From positions 1 to 50,318 of the forward strand of contig CAKUPP010000007.1 of the NCBI GenBank assembly GCA_934675165.1: 50,318 nucleotides of DNA. The letters run 5' to 3'. Positions 1 through 7,681 of the stretch are shown here, piece by piece. The DNA is from an uncultured Eubacteriales bacterium (GTDB lineage: Bacteria > Bacillota > Clostridia > Oscillospirales > Acutalibacteraceae). The notes under the pieces were generated by a model. That model had not been told where the DNA came from. It saw only the letters and a program-made list of their open reading frames with translations, and did no database searches. The number at the start of each line of letters is the position of its first letter. Position 1 is the first letter of the stretch. The position numbers and the translations under genes were made by a program.

Positions 1-753
1 CAAGTAGCGCGAATGAAATATATGTGCGAAAGAATACTGTGTTACCTTTCGAAAATGACATTGGAGCAAATTGGATCCGGAGAAGATTACGGAAAGATCC
101 AAAAAGTAGTAAGTATAGTAATTGCTGCAGATCATATATTAATAAAAGACAGCAAAAGTCAGCACAATAGATATGTTTTGTACGATAAAAAATCTGGATC
201 AACGTTTACAGACAAAATGGAAGTAAACACGCTAGATTTAATGAGGAAACCAGATCCCAAGACAAGCGATCCAAACATAACAAAGTGGGTAGAGTTTTTT
301 AATGCGAAGACAGAGGAGGAGTTAAAAATGGTTAATGAAATGCCAGATGTAGCAGTAAAGCAAGCTGCGCAGATAGTGTTAAAAGTTAATCAAGACGAAG
401 ACCTCAGAGTTAGAGCAGAACAAAGAGAAAATGCTGTTAGAGCGTATAATAGTGAGATGTTGGCCAGTAAACAAGAAGGAATGAAAATAGGTATAGCAAA
501 AGGGATGGCAGAAGGCAGGGCAGAAGGCAGGGCAGAAGGTAGAGCAGAAGGAATGGCCGAAGGTATAAGTAAGGGCAGAGCCGAAGGCAGAGCCGAAGGC
601 GCAGAAGCCGAAAAAATAGAACTAGCAAAAAATGCTTTAGAAAATGGCTTAGACGTTGAAATGGTTTCCAATATAACAAAGTTACCAATAGATGAAATAA
701 ATAAAATAAAAAATGTGTACATTATTCGTCCTATAAGTGAGGATTTGAAATAA
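1..753 (+). CDS. Rpn/PD-(D/E)XK family transposase-nuclease, C-terminal part (5' end outside window)
   Basis: The frame is open to the first base of the window (Q-V-A-R before the first ATG at 13), so the real N-terminus lies upstream. The visible part begins with the RILCYLSKM...GEDYGKIQKVVSIVI block that in Rpn-type proteins follows the nuclease core (typical form: ERILYYWAKLYSEQLKKGEDY). The catalytic D/E-x-K residues would be upstream and cannot be seen. A mid region matches the usual helical part (TKWVEFFNAKTEEEL). It is followed near residues 150-200 by a run of G-[RM]-A-E-G units and a final short helical segment. Rpn proteins are DNA endonucleases linked to recombination or mobile elements and are often present in many copies. 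Whether this copy is active is unknown. The internal G-x-A-E-G run is a low-complexity hinge common in this family. Confidence 0.8.
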   Translation, partial: QVARMKYMCERILCYLSKMTLEQIGSGEDYGKIQKVVSIVIAADHILIKDSKSQHNRYVLYDKKSGSTFTDKMEVNTLDLMRKPDPKTSDPNITKWVEFFNAKTEEELKMVNEMPDVAVKQAAQIVLKVNQDEDLRVRAEQRENAVRAYNSEMLASKQEGMKIGIAKGMAEGRAEGRAEGRAEGMAEGISKGRAEGRAEGAEAEKIELAKNALENGLDVEMVSNITKLPIDEINKIKNVYIIRPISEDLK

Positions 754-858
754 ATTTAAGGAAAAAGGTACGCAGATATGCTCAGAGATTATACTGGTAA
801 AAAATTTGTTATTGGAATTTATTAAGGTGAAAAAGCCAAAGTGTTGATAATAATTGTT

Positions 859-898
859 GAGGCTGTAACGAGATATAAATTTTCGTTACGGCCTCTTT
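859..898 (+). terminator. Intrinsic terminator after the Rpn gene
   Basis: Inverted repeat with arms 859-871 (GAGGCTGTAACGA) and 883-895 (TCGTTACGGCCTC): 13 pairs with one G-U, loop of 11 nt, followed by TTT. It lies 106 bp after the Rpn stop. The U-tract is short, so termination may be moderate. Confidence 0.6.
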
Positions 899-950
899 GC
901 AACGCTGCCTTTATTTAACCACTTAAGTTTGGCTATAATTAAAATTACAT

Positions 951-970
951 TATATATATATATATATATA
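951..970. repeat. (TA)10 dinucleotide run
   Basis: Ten uninterrupted TA units in the non-coding region before metK. Likely a length-variable simple repeat; no function is implied. Confidence 0.8.
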
Positions 971-1176
971 GTTAATTAAGAGTTACTTAAATTTTAAGTT
1001 ACCCCAAAATTCGACAAAAATCTTATTGAACATGGATGTAAAATACGAGTAGATAAATTGCAAATTATAGGAATGATTGCAATTATCTGGTGTCGAAGGT
1101 CAGACAAATGACACTTAATTTAAATGTTTTTATCGATATTTGTAGTTTTCAATTTGTTGTGAAATGAGGGAGTGCG

Positions 1177-2328
1177 TTGAAGAAATTTTTTACATCTGAA
1201 TCTGTAACAGAAGGTCATCCAGACAAGTTATGCGATCAAATTGCAGATGCAATACTAGATGAAATACTTTTGAAAGATTCAGATGCACATGTTGCTTGTG
1301 AGGTGATGATTACCAAAGGGCTAGTACACATAATGGGAGAAATTTCTACCAGTTGCTATGTTGATATTGAGAAAATCACAAGAGATGTAATTTTAGATGT
1401 TGGATACAATGATTCTAGTACGGGATTTGATGGAAATACTTGTGGTGTTATTTTGTCAATAAATACACAATCGCCGGACATCTTTGTTGGAGTAAATGAA
1501 TCTTTGGAAAGCAAGAGTGGCAATAGTGATTTGGGTGATAAGATTGGTGCTGGAGATCAGGGTATGGTTTTTGGTTTTGCGTGCGACGAAACACCTGAGT
1601 TAATGCCACTACCGATATCACTTGCACATAGGTTAGCAAAACAGCTTGCAAGTGTGCGTAAAGAAAAAATTTTGGAGTATTTACGACCTGATGGAAAAAC
1701 TCAAGTTACGGTTGAATATGAAGATGACATTCCAAAAAGGGTAGATACTATTGTAGTTTCAGCTCAACACTCAGGAGATGTCAGTTTGGAAACGATTCGA
1801 GAAGACGTTATAAGAGAGGTAATAGGTCCAATAGTTCCCAAAGATATGGTGGATGATGAAACGAAGATTTTTATTAATCCAACAGGAAGATTTGTAGTTG
1901 GTGGCCCGTGTAGTGATAGTGGATTAACGGGGAGAAAGATTATCGTTGACACATATGGGGGATATTCAAGGCACGGAGGAGGAGCTTTTTCCGGAAAGGA
2001 CCCAACAAAAGTTGATCGTTCTGGCGCATATGCTGCAAGATGGGTAGCTAAAAATATTATTGCCAAAGGTTTAGCCAAAAAGTGCGAAGTCCAGATTGCT
2101 TATGCAATTGGTGTTGCGCATCCAATTTCGATTATGGTTGATGTGTTTGGAACTTCGACATATTCAAATGATGAACTGGAGATAATTGTGAAGGATCATT
2201 TTGATTTACGTCCAAGTGTTATTATTGAGAGTTTAGATTTGAAGAAACCTATCTACAGAAAATTAGCAGCATACGGTCATATGGGAAGAGAAGATTTGGA
2301 TGTTTTGTGGGAGGAACATTATTGTTAA
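1177..2328 (+). CDS. metK: S-adenosylmethionine synthetase
   Basis: Makes S-adenosylmethionine from methionine and ATP in the cytosol. 383 residues, slightly shorter than the usual ~395. Family signatures are visible: SVTEGHPDKLCDQIADAILD at the N-terminus (ATP/methionine binding), GAGDQGMVFGFA near residue 126 (hexapeptide-type motif), and the glycine-rich P-loop GGAFSGKDPTKVDRS near residue 267. The TTG start at 1177 follows GAGGGAG at 1166-1172. The gene ends 47 bp before the peptidase of the peptide-modification cluster and points the same way. That cluster contains a SAM-consuming radical enzyme, so cotranscription would be meaningful, though nothing proves it. No SAM riboswitch recognised upstream. 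Confidence 0.97.
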   Translation: MKKFFTSESVTEGHPDKLCDQIADAILDEILLKDSDAHVACEVMITKGLVHIMGEISTSCYVDIEKITRDVILDVGYNDSSTGFDGNTCGVILSINTQSPDIFVGVNESLESKSGNSDLGDKIGAGDQGMVFGFACDETPELMPLPISLAHRLAKQLASVRKEKILEYLRPDGKTQVTVEYEDDIPKRVDTIVVSAQHSGDVSLETIREDVIREVIGPIVPKDMVDDETKIFINPTGRFVVGGPCSDSGLTGRKIIVDTYGGYSRHGGGAFSGKDPTKVDRSGAYAARWVAKNIIAKGLAKKCEVQIAYAIGVAHPISIMVDVFGTSTYSNDELEIIVKDHFDLRPSVIIESLDLKKPIYRKLAAYGHMGREDLDVLWEEHYC

Positions 2329-2375
2329 ATACTATAAATTTAAAAAATATTAAAGGGGGACAAAGAGTGTGATTT

Positions 2376-2993
2376 GTGTTTAGTGATAGGGGCATGCTAC
2401 ATATAAATTCAAATGATTATTGCGACATAGATTTGTGTTGTCTTGAAAATTTTTGCAATAATATGAGAAAAATTTTTGGGATGATTGAATGTATTAACAT
2501 TAAAGTGTGTGAAACTCAAAAAGAATTTGAAAGTGCAGTTGGCAGAAGGTTACCGTTTTGGGTAGTTGGATTTACACATAATGGTCGTATATATTTGAAG
2601 TTACCAGAAAAGATACGACAGTTAGGGTTGGATTTTGAAACAGTTTGTAAACATGAGTTAGTTCATATTTTTGTTAACAAATTTAGTAGCAATTGTCCGT
2701 TATGGTTAAATGAGGGAATAGCTCAGTGCTTGTCTTGCAATAAATTTATTAAAGATGAGAGGTGTGATGTTAGTTTAAGGAATCCGTATTATTTAACGTA
2801 TGAATCAGGGTTATATATTTATAGTAGGCTTATTGTTAAAGTATTATTTGAAAATTATGGTGTAGTAGATATAATTAATCGACTAAAGACATGTGAAAAT
2901 TTTGAAGAAGATAGTATTTTGGGTTCTAAGTCAATTGAGATGTTAGTTAAAAAAAATTTAAGAAAGGGCGATGTACTGAGTGAAAAGTTCTAA
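2376..2993 (+). CDS. HExxH zinc peptidase (peptidase MA-like) of the Cys-rich peptide cluster
   Basis: 205 residues with no signal peptide, so probably cytosolic. H93-E94-L-V-H97 is a zinc-metallopeptidase HExxH motif, and E113 in the WLNEGIAQ block, 16 residues later, is placed as the third ligand of a gluzincin of the peptidase MA type. The start is taken as GTG 2376, 8 nt after AAAGAG (2362-2367); the next in-frame codon ATG 2394 has no well-spaced site. The gene overlaps the radical SAM gene by 14 bp, indicating tight coupling. The obvious job is removal of the leader from the modified Cys-rich peptides encoded at 4335-4887; this is inferred from context. Six cysteines outside the active site are unusual for a cytosolic protease but may be incidental. 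Confidence 0.7.
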   Translation: MFSDRGMLHINSNDYCDIDLCCLENFCNNMRKIFGMIECINIKVCETQKEFESAVGRRLPFWVVGFTHNGRIYLKLPEKIRQLGLDFETVCKHELVHIFVNKFSSNCPLWLNEGIAQCLSCNKFIKDERCDVSLRNPYYLTYESGLYIYSRLIVKVLFENYGVVDIINRLKTCENFEEDSILGSKSIEMLVKKNLRKGDVLSEKF

Positions 2994-4284
2994 GTATAAT
3001 GTAATTTTAAATCACAGAGGAAAAAAGTTAGCATTTAATGGCATGACATCAAGTTTTGCTGAAGTTGATGATGATTTTATAAGAATTTTAAACAATATAT
3101 CCAAAATAAATGATGAGTGTCTGTCGTCAGATGATAAAAAATTATTAGAAGATATGAAACGTGGTGGTTTTATACTCAATGATGATGAAGATGAAATGAA
3201 ATTGTTGAAGTTGCGTAGCAATATGGGTAAATTTGGTCGGAAAGGATTTGGATTGACTATTGCGCCTACATTACAATGCAATTTTGCTTGTCCATATTGT
3301 TATGAGGAGCGCCAGCTTGGATTTATGGATGAAGAAATTAGAAACGCAATAATTAGTAAAATTGAGTCAGAAGCGAAGTCCAAAAATGATATTTCAGTGA
3401 CGTGGTATGGTGGAGAGCCTTTGATGGCGAAGGATATCATTTCGCAAATGTCAGAAAAAATTATATCTATTATTGAAAAATATGGAGTTAAGTATTATTC
3501 GCATATTGTAACAAACGGATATTTAGTTAATGAATCTACGGTGAAAATTTTAAAGGATGCTAGGATAAGTGGTGCACAAGTAACATTAGACGGTCCACCT
3601 CGTATTCATGATTCTAGAAGAAAATTGCATAATGGTGTCGGAACATTTGATAAGGTTATTTCTGGTATAAAATTGTTAAAGGGAAGTGAGATCAATGTTC
3701 ATATACGCGTGAATATCGATAAAACCAATGTTAATGCGTTGGAAGATCTTTTGAAAATTTTAGTTAAAAATGGCTTGAATGATTGTGCTATTGGACTAGG
3801 ACACGTTAAAGATTATACAAAAGTTTGCAGTGGTGTAGCACATAACTGTTTGAATAACGAGGAATATGCTTATGAAACATTGAAACATCAGAAATTATTG
3901 CTAGATTATGGATTTAAAGCTGATGATTATCCATTTTATCCAGGAATTAAAGAAAATTATTGTTGCGTAGATACATTAAGTTCTTATGTTGTTGGACCTA
4001 ATGGTGATTTATATAAGTGTTGGAATGATGTTGGGAATAAAAACCGTGCTGTTGGGAATATTAAAGAACCAATTAAGAGCTATAATAAGGTTTATTTAGA
4101 TTATCTTATGTGGTCTCCGTTTGATCATAAGAAGTGTATTGAATGTAATTTATTGCCGCTGTGTATGGGTGGATGCCCATATAATGGGTTGACTATGGGT
4201 AAACCTGAATGTGAAAAATGGATATATAATTTGATAGATGTTTTAAAAATTAGATATGATATTTATTGTAAGAAAGATTTTTAA
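2980..4284 (+). CDS. Radical SAM/SPASM peptide-maturase
   Basis: 434 residues. C100-x3-C104-x2-C107 (LQCNFACPYCYEER) is the radical SAM [4Fe-4S] site, followed by the YGGEPL block for SAM binding and, in the C-terminal third, a Cys-rich SPASM region (ENYCCVDT, GDLYKCWNDVG, VGNI, CIECNLLPLCMGGCP, PECEKW) that would hold auxiliary Fe-S clusters. Residues 1-90 form a small domain, probably the precursor-binding part seen in such enzymes. The architecture is that of enzymes that form thioether or C-C crosslinks in ribosomal peptides. The four short Cys-rich genes directly downstream are the natural substrates. GTG 2980 is used, inside the end of the upstream peptidase gene. The overall layout recalls the clostridial Clo7bot peptide maturase class as I remember it; not checked by search. 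Confidence 0.9.
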   Translation: MKSSKYNVILNHRGKKLAFNGMTSSFAEVDDDFIRILNNISKINDECLSSDDKKLLEDMKRGGFILNDDEDEMKLLKLRSNMGKFGRKGFGLTIAPTLQCNFACPYCYEERQLGFMDEEIRNAIISKIESEAKSKNDISVTWYGGEPLMAKDIISQMSEKIISIIEKYGVKYYSHIVTNGYLVNESTVKILKDARISGAQVTLDGPPRIHDSRRKLHNGVGTFDKVISGIKLLKGSEINVHIRVNIDKTNVNALEDLLKILVKNGLNDCAIGLGHVKDYTKVCSGVAHNCLNNEEYAYETLKHQKLLLDYGFKADDYPFYPGIKENYCCVDTLSSYVVGPNGDLYKCWNDVGNKNRAVGNIKEPIKSYNKVYLDYLMWSPFDHKKCIECNLLPLCMGGCPYNGLTMGKPECEKWIYNLIDVLKIRYDIYCKKDF

Positions 4285-4334
4285 ATTTGTTAATGGCTTA
4301 TAAAATAATTAATTAAAAAATAGGTGAAGTGTTT

Positions 4335-4478
4335 ATGAATTATATTGTAGAACCAGATAATAAAATAAAATTTTTGGAACCAGACGATAGAGCACATTGC
4401 CAATGTCGCAATTGTTCCCATTTAAATTGCTTCGATTGTGGTATGCATTGGGCACGAAATGAATTTTTAAAAGTATAA
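4335..4478 (+). CDS. Cys-rich precursor peptide 1 (47 aa)
   Basis: Short ORF behind AGGTGA (4322-4327) with 7 nt spacing. The product begins MNYIVEPDNK and ends in a Cys-rich core HCQCRNCSHLNCFDCGMH plus a tail WARNEFLKV. Five cysteines lie in the pattern C-x-C-x2-C-x4-C-x2-C-G-M-H. The first five residues match peptides 2 and 3 (M-[NK]-Y-I-V), suggesting a shared recognition leader. It starts 50 bp after the radical SAM gene. Taken as a substrate of that enzyme by position, leader similarity and Cys content. Too short for routine gene finders. Confidence 0.75.
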   Translation: MNYIVEPDNKIKFLEPDDRAHCQCRNCSHLNCFDCGMHWARNEFLKV

Positions 4479-4503
4479 AAATTTATATAAGGAGGTGATA
4501 ATT

Positions 4504-4626
4504 ATGAAGTATATAGTAAGAGGTGGTGTGAATCAGGGGTATTGTATTTGCAATCATTTGTATGACTGCTCTGCCAATAGCGTGTCAAATTGCCCCAATT
4601 TAAGATCTTGTGGCAAACATGGTTAA
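4504..4626 (+). CDS. Cys-rich precursor peptide 2 (40 aa)
   Basis: ATG 4504 lies 8 nt after a near-perfect AAGGAGGTG ribosome binding site. The product begins MKYIVRGGVN and carries five cysteines: C-x-C-x5-C-x7-C-x5-C, ending CGKHG. Its NCPNLRSC block matches NCPFLRRC of peptide 3, so the core as well as the leader is related. It begins 25 bp after peptide 1. The strong ribosome binding site predicts high expression, as expected for a precursor peptide. Confidence 0.78.
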   Translation: MKYIVRGGVNQGYCICNHLYDCSANSVSNCPNLRSCGKHG

Positions 4627-4661
4627 AAATGAAAAATATTGTGGAGTAAGGAGGTGCTTTT

Positions 4662-4754
4662 TTGAACTACATTGTTAAGTATAAAGATTTTGAGGATGTT
4701 GTTCCATGTAATTGCCCTTTTTTGAGACGTTGTGAAATGTTTAGGGAACACTAA
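4662..4754 (+). CDS. Cys-rich precursor peptide 3 (30 aa)
   Basis: TTG 4662 lies 7 nt after AAGGAGGTG. The product begins MNYIVKYKDF and ends PCNCPFLRRCEMFREH: three cysteines, C-x-C-x5-C. The leader matches peptides 1 and 2, and the NCPxLRxC core matches peptide 2. It is the shortest with a complete shared leader. Position 35 bp after peptide 2 and the same strand support one transcript. Confidence 0.74.
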   Translation: MNYIVKYKDFEDVVPCNCPFLRRCEMFREH

Positions 4755-4800
4755 AAAGTTTTGTTTGAATACTTAATTAATTCAGAAGGAGGTGGGGTTA

Positions 4801-4887
4801 GTGGTGATGTTTATTGTAAATCCTTGTGAAAATTTCAGAGAAGGATTTTGTGATTGCGGTATGCAGTGCGGATCGTATAGTCACTAA
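4801..4887 (+). CDS. Cys-rich precursor peptide 4 (26-28 aa)
   Basis: Possible starts are GTG 4801, GTG 4804 and ATG 4807, all in frame. AGGAGG at 4787-4792 gives 8, 11 and 14 nt spacing, favouring GTG 4801; GTG 4804 would best match the leader of the others (M-x-F-I-V). The core NPCENFREGFCDCGMQCGSYSH has four cysteines, and its CDCGMQC resembles FDCGMH of peptide 1. It is the most divergent member, with almost no leader between F-I-V and the first Cys. Confidence 0.68.
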   Translation: MVMFIVNPCENFREGFCDCGMQCGSYSH

Positions 4888-4919
4888 TTGAAAGTTGCAA
4901 AAAATTTTAGAAACTGGTT

Positions 4920-4947
4920 TGCTGCGTGTACGTGTGTATGCGTAGCA
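4920..4947 (+). promoter_or_regulatory. Strong hairpin between precursor genes and exporter genes
   Basis: Arms 4920-4931 (TGCTGCGTGTAC) and 4936-4947 (GTATGCGTAGCA) pair over 12 positions, three of them G-U, with a GTGT loop. It has no immediate U-run, though TATTTTT follows 11 nt later. It sits 33 bp after the last precursor stop and 50 bp before the next gene. A partial terminator or RNA-processing hairpin here would keep precursors in excess over downstream genes; this role is inferred. Confidence 0.55.
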
Positions 4948-4996
4948 TATCAGTCGGTATTTTTATAAATTCATATTTTTAAAGTAGGTGGTTGTT

Positions 4997-5755
4997 ATGA
5001 TTAAAAAAATATTAGTATTTTTAGTTTTAGTTCTAAATACTTTTTGTGTTGGAAATGCTATGTATAGGGGACGAAATTGTATGGCAAATACTGTTAGTGG
5101 TAATGGGAAAATTGTTTCTTATGTTAATAAAATTAATGGTAGAGATTATTTGTTAAAAATAGATGATCTTTCATTTATTTCATCCAGAGGTGTACAAATT
5201 AAATCTACATATGATGATAGCTATCAAATATCTTTAACGACAGATGAAAACATTGCAAATACTGTAGATATTAGAATAAATGAAGAAAATTACGTTATCG
5301 AGTATTCAAGCAAGGAAAGAATTTCTCCAACTATTTTTTTGATTGAGATAGCAGTGCCGTTGAGGGGATTTATAGGGTATGGAAGTTTTGACTTTGATAT
5401 ATTTTCCGGTGTAGAGAAATTTAGTTTAAATGTTAAAGGTGAGTCGAATGGAAAAGTTAAATTAAATTGTGTTGACAGTGCTAATATTTGTTTAAATGGA
5501 AAGTCAAATTTAAGTTTGTCAGGACATTCCAATTCTTTTTGTATGGATGTGAGTGGCAACGTAAATATAGATGCAGTAAATGTTGTTTCAAAAATTTGCA
5601 ATGTTTTATGTGCAGGATGTGGATCTGTTAAAGTTTTTTCGAGTGATTTGTTGAGCTTAAACATGCGCGGCAATTGGAAATGTGGATATTCTGGAAATCC
5701 TAAAAAAATAAATAAATCTATAGAAGGATTATGTAAAATTCAAAAAATAGTTTGA
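4997..5755 (+). CDS. Secreted GIN/DUF2807-like beta-repeat protein in the peptide cluster
   Basis: 252 residues from ATG 4997 (preceded by GTAGGTGG); a GTG at 4988 is in frame but too close to that site. Residues 1-22 are a signal peptide (MIKKILVFLVLVLNTFCVGNA). The rest is rich in Ser, Asn, Gly and Val in short beta-strand alternation (NVKGESNGKVKLN, SLSGHSNSFCMDVSGNVN), as in the GIN/DUF2807 head domain, a right-handed beta structure of uncertain function. Ten or so cysteines in the mature part are unusual for that fold. It follows the precursors by 109 bp and its stop lies 38 bp before the exporter start, so it probably belongs to the same unit: immunity, surface anchoring or product binding are possible roles. 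The fold assignment is by pattern only. Confidence 0.55.
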   Translation: MIKKILVFLVLVLNTFCVGNAMYRGRNCMANTVSGNGKIVSYVNKINGRDYLLKIDDLSFISSRGVQIKSTYDDSYQISLTTDENIANTVDIRINEENYVIEYSSKERISPTIFLIEIAVPLRGFIGYGSFDFDIFSGVEKFSLNVKGESNGKVKLNCVDSANICLNGKSNLSLSGHSNSFCMDVSGNVNIDAVNVVSKICNVLCAGCGSVKVFSSDLLSLNMRGNWKCGYSGNPKKINKSIEGLCKIQKIV

Positions 5756-5793
5756 TTTTTATAATAAGCATTTTTTCGATTTGGAGTAATTTT

Positions 5794-7428
5794 ATGAGTA
5801 ACAGCTGTATTGATTTCATTAAATATATTTTTAAACAAATAAAGCATTTTTGGAGAAGTGAGATTGTAAGTTTGTTTCTTACAATCTGTTTTAGTATATC
5901 AGTTGTTGTTACACCGTATTGTATGCGATATTTGATAGATTTGTTTTCGAAAAACAAATCATTTTACGATGTATGGTTTGTAATGTTTGCGTTCCTACTT
6001 GCTTGTTTTTTGCAGCCTATTTTTTCTTTTTTGAACATTAAAATTACGAAAAAAATATCTGAAGAACTTATTTTGAAAATTAGATACAATGTTTTCAGTA
6101 GTATACTTAAGTCTCCTTACTCATTTTTTTGTGAAAATTCTTCAGGAACGATTATTTCACGTTTAATAAATGACAGTAATCAATTAGGGTCTTTTTTATC
6201 AAATGTTGTAATAGTTGTGTTTCAGAATGTTTTGTTTTTAATTTTAATTCTAATAGGGATGTTTATGTTGTCTGCAGAAATTACAATTTCATTATGTATT
6301 TTGTTATTACTGTATGGCATATTTAATATTTTTTGGAGTAAAAATATAGAAAAAAAATCAAGTGAAATTTTGAAAAATAGTGATCATTTTTATAAAATAA
6401 TTAAAGAATGTATCGATAATATGGAAGAAATAAAAGTTACTAGGTGTGAGGAAAATACTTTAAAAATTTTTTTGAATTCGATTCAAAATTTGTATAACAG
6501 TAAAATAAAATTTTACAACTTTCGAAATATTGTGGATTGTGTTAATGGTAGTTTGGAGATTTTTTCTATTGCGTTAATTTATTTGATTGGATTTTACTTT
6601 GTATCTAAAGATAGATTAACAGTTGGCTCTGTAGTGGCTTTTGATGTGTATTTTCAAATGATCATACCATCTGTACGTCAACTCCTTGCATTTAATTCGG
6701 ACTATAATGAAGTAAAACCAGCTTTGTTGAGGTTGATAGAATATTTTAACATTGGCCCGGAACAGGAAATAATTTCACACAGTGTTGTGGCAAACGTTCC
6801 GTCTATACTGTTTAATAATGTCACTTTCAAATATAGTAATGGCCTCAATAATCGAGTAATTTTAAGTAGTTTTTCTACTGAATTTAATTCGGAAGGCATT
6901 TATGGAATAATTGGTGAATCAGGTGTGGGGAAAAGTACAATTGCAAGATTGATTGTTGGTCTGTATTATCCAACAAGTGGAGATATTGCTGTTAGTTTTG
7001 GTCGAAAAAATTTGAGCGTAAGAGATAATGTAGGATATGCATCTCAAAATATGAAACTTTTTTATGGTGCAACTGTTATTTATAATATTACTCTAGGTAA
7101 TAAATGTATTTCTAATGAGCAAGTGTACGCCATTTGTGAAAAATTAAATTTACACAAAAAAATATTGAAGTTAAATAACGGCTATGAAGAAGTAGTAAAT
7201 GAAAAAATAAATTTCTCTGGTGGTGAAGTTCAGAGAATAATTTTGGCTAGAGTATATTTACAAAAAAAGCCTATTAATGTTCTTGATGAAATTACATCTG
7301 CACTAGATTTTGATAATGCTTTAATTGCTAAAGATGTTATTGAAGATTTGTCAAAAAATAGTTTGATTGTTTTGATAACTCATGATACGAAGCTGCTTGA
7401 CAGTGCAAAGCAAGTTATAAAATTATAA
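5794..7428 (+). CDS. ABC exporter with fused membrane and ATPase domains (peptide export)
   Basis: 544 residues from ATG 5794, which sits 7 nt after GGAG; the longer TTG start at 5752 overlaps the upstream stop and has no site. A transmembrane domain with about six helices occupies residues 1-310. The nucleotide-binding domain has Walker A GESGVGKST, signature FSGGEVQRI, Walker B INVLDEITSALD and H-loop ITHDT. There is no N-terminal C39 peptidase domain, which fits with a separate HExxH peptidase at 2376. Last gene of the cluster, it likely exports the processed Cys-rich peptides as a homodimer. Substrate is inferred from neighbours. Confidence 0.88.
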   Translation: MSNSCIDFIKYIFKQIKHFWRSEIVSLFLTICFSISVVVTPYCMRYLIDLFSKNKSFYDVWFVMFAFLLACFLQPIFSFLNIKITKKISEELILKIRYNVFSSILKSPYSFFCENSSGTIISRLINDSNQLGSFLSNVVIVVFQNVLFLILILIGMFMLSAEITISLCILLLLYGIFNIFWSKNIEKKSSEILKNSDHFYKIIKECIDNMEEIKVTRCEENTLKIFLNSIQNLYNSKIKFYNFRNIVDCVNGSLEIFSIALIYLIGFYFVSKDRLTVGSVVAFDVYFQMIIPSVRQLLAFNSDYNEVKPALLRLIEYFNIGPEQEIISHSVVANVPSILFNNVTFKYSNGLNNRVILSSFSTEFNSEGIYGIIGESGVGKSTIARLIVGLYYPTSGDIAVSFGRKNLSVRDNVGYASQNMKLFYGATVIYNITLGNKCISNEQVYAICEKLNLHKKILKLNNGYEEVVNEKINFSGGEVQRIILARVYLQKKPINVLDEITSALDFDNALIAKDVIEDLSKNSLIVLITHDTKLLDSAKQVIKL

Positions 7429-7431
7429 TTT

Positions 7432-7455
7432 TTGTAAAATATTGTTGTTTTACAA
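7432..7455 (+). terminator. Weak hairpin at end of the peptide cluster
   Basis: Arms TTGTAAAA 7432-7439 and TTTTACAA 7448-7455, loop of 8 nt, immediately after the exporter stop. All-AT-biased stem and no clear U-run after it, so termination strength is uncertain. Confidence 0.35.
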
Positions 7456-7681
7456 TTGATGTGTTGCATGAAATAAAAAGAAGTGATTAACTGCCTAATT
7501 TGTATTGAAGTTAAGTTGCAAAAGTCAAAAACATAATTGTGATATATTTGTCGTGAATGTTGTATTACCAAATTTTAATTAAGTCCACAAGTATAGTAAT
7601 AAGGTTTATCAAAACATTTATCATAAAAGCTTTTCTATTTGCATAGTAATTTATTGAAAACGCAGATAGGAGGGCTTGCGG

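Larger units (their letters stand above)
754..1176. other. 423-bp intergenic region between Rpn gene and metK
   Basis: Holds the terminator at 859-898, a (TA)10 dinucleotide run at 951-970, a weak promoter-like pair (TTGAAC 1026-1031, 18 bp, TAGATA 1050-1055), and two short hairpins just before metK: AATTGCAA 1056-1063 with TTGCAATT 1077-1084, and GTGTC 1090-1094 with GACAC 1110-1114. No gene of convincing length was seen here. No SAM riboswitch core could be recognised although metK follows. Confidence 0.5.

Noticed and set aside
390..722. Minus-strand open frames opposite the G-x-A-E-G repeats of the Rpn gene
   Set aside because: Low-complexity Ser/Ala/Leu/Pro products that mirror the repeat; no start signals.
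778..825. 15-codon open frame MLRDYTGKKFVIGIY after the Rpn gene
   Set aside because: No ribosome binding site at proper spacing, no family similarity, and it lies between a stop and a terminator; insufficient support.
980..1176. SAM riboswitch before metK
   Set aside because: I looked for the conserved AGAGAGGTGGAGGGA-type core and pairing and found none; only two short hairpins.
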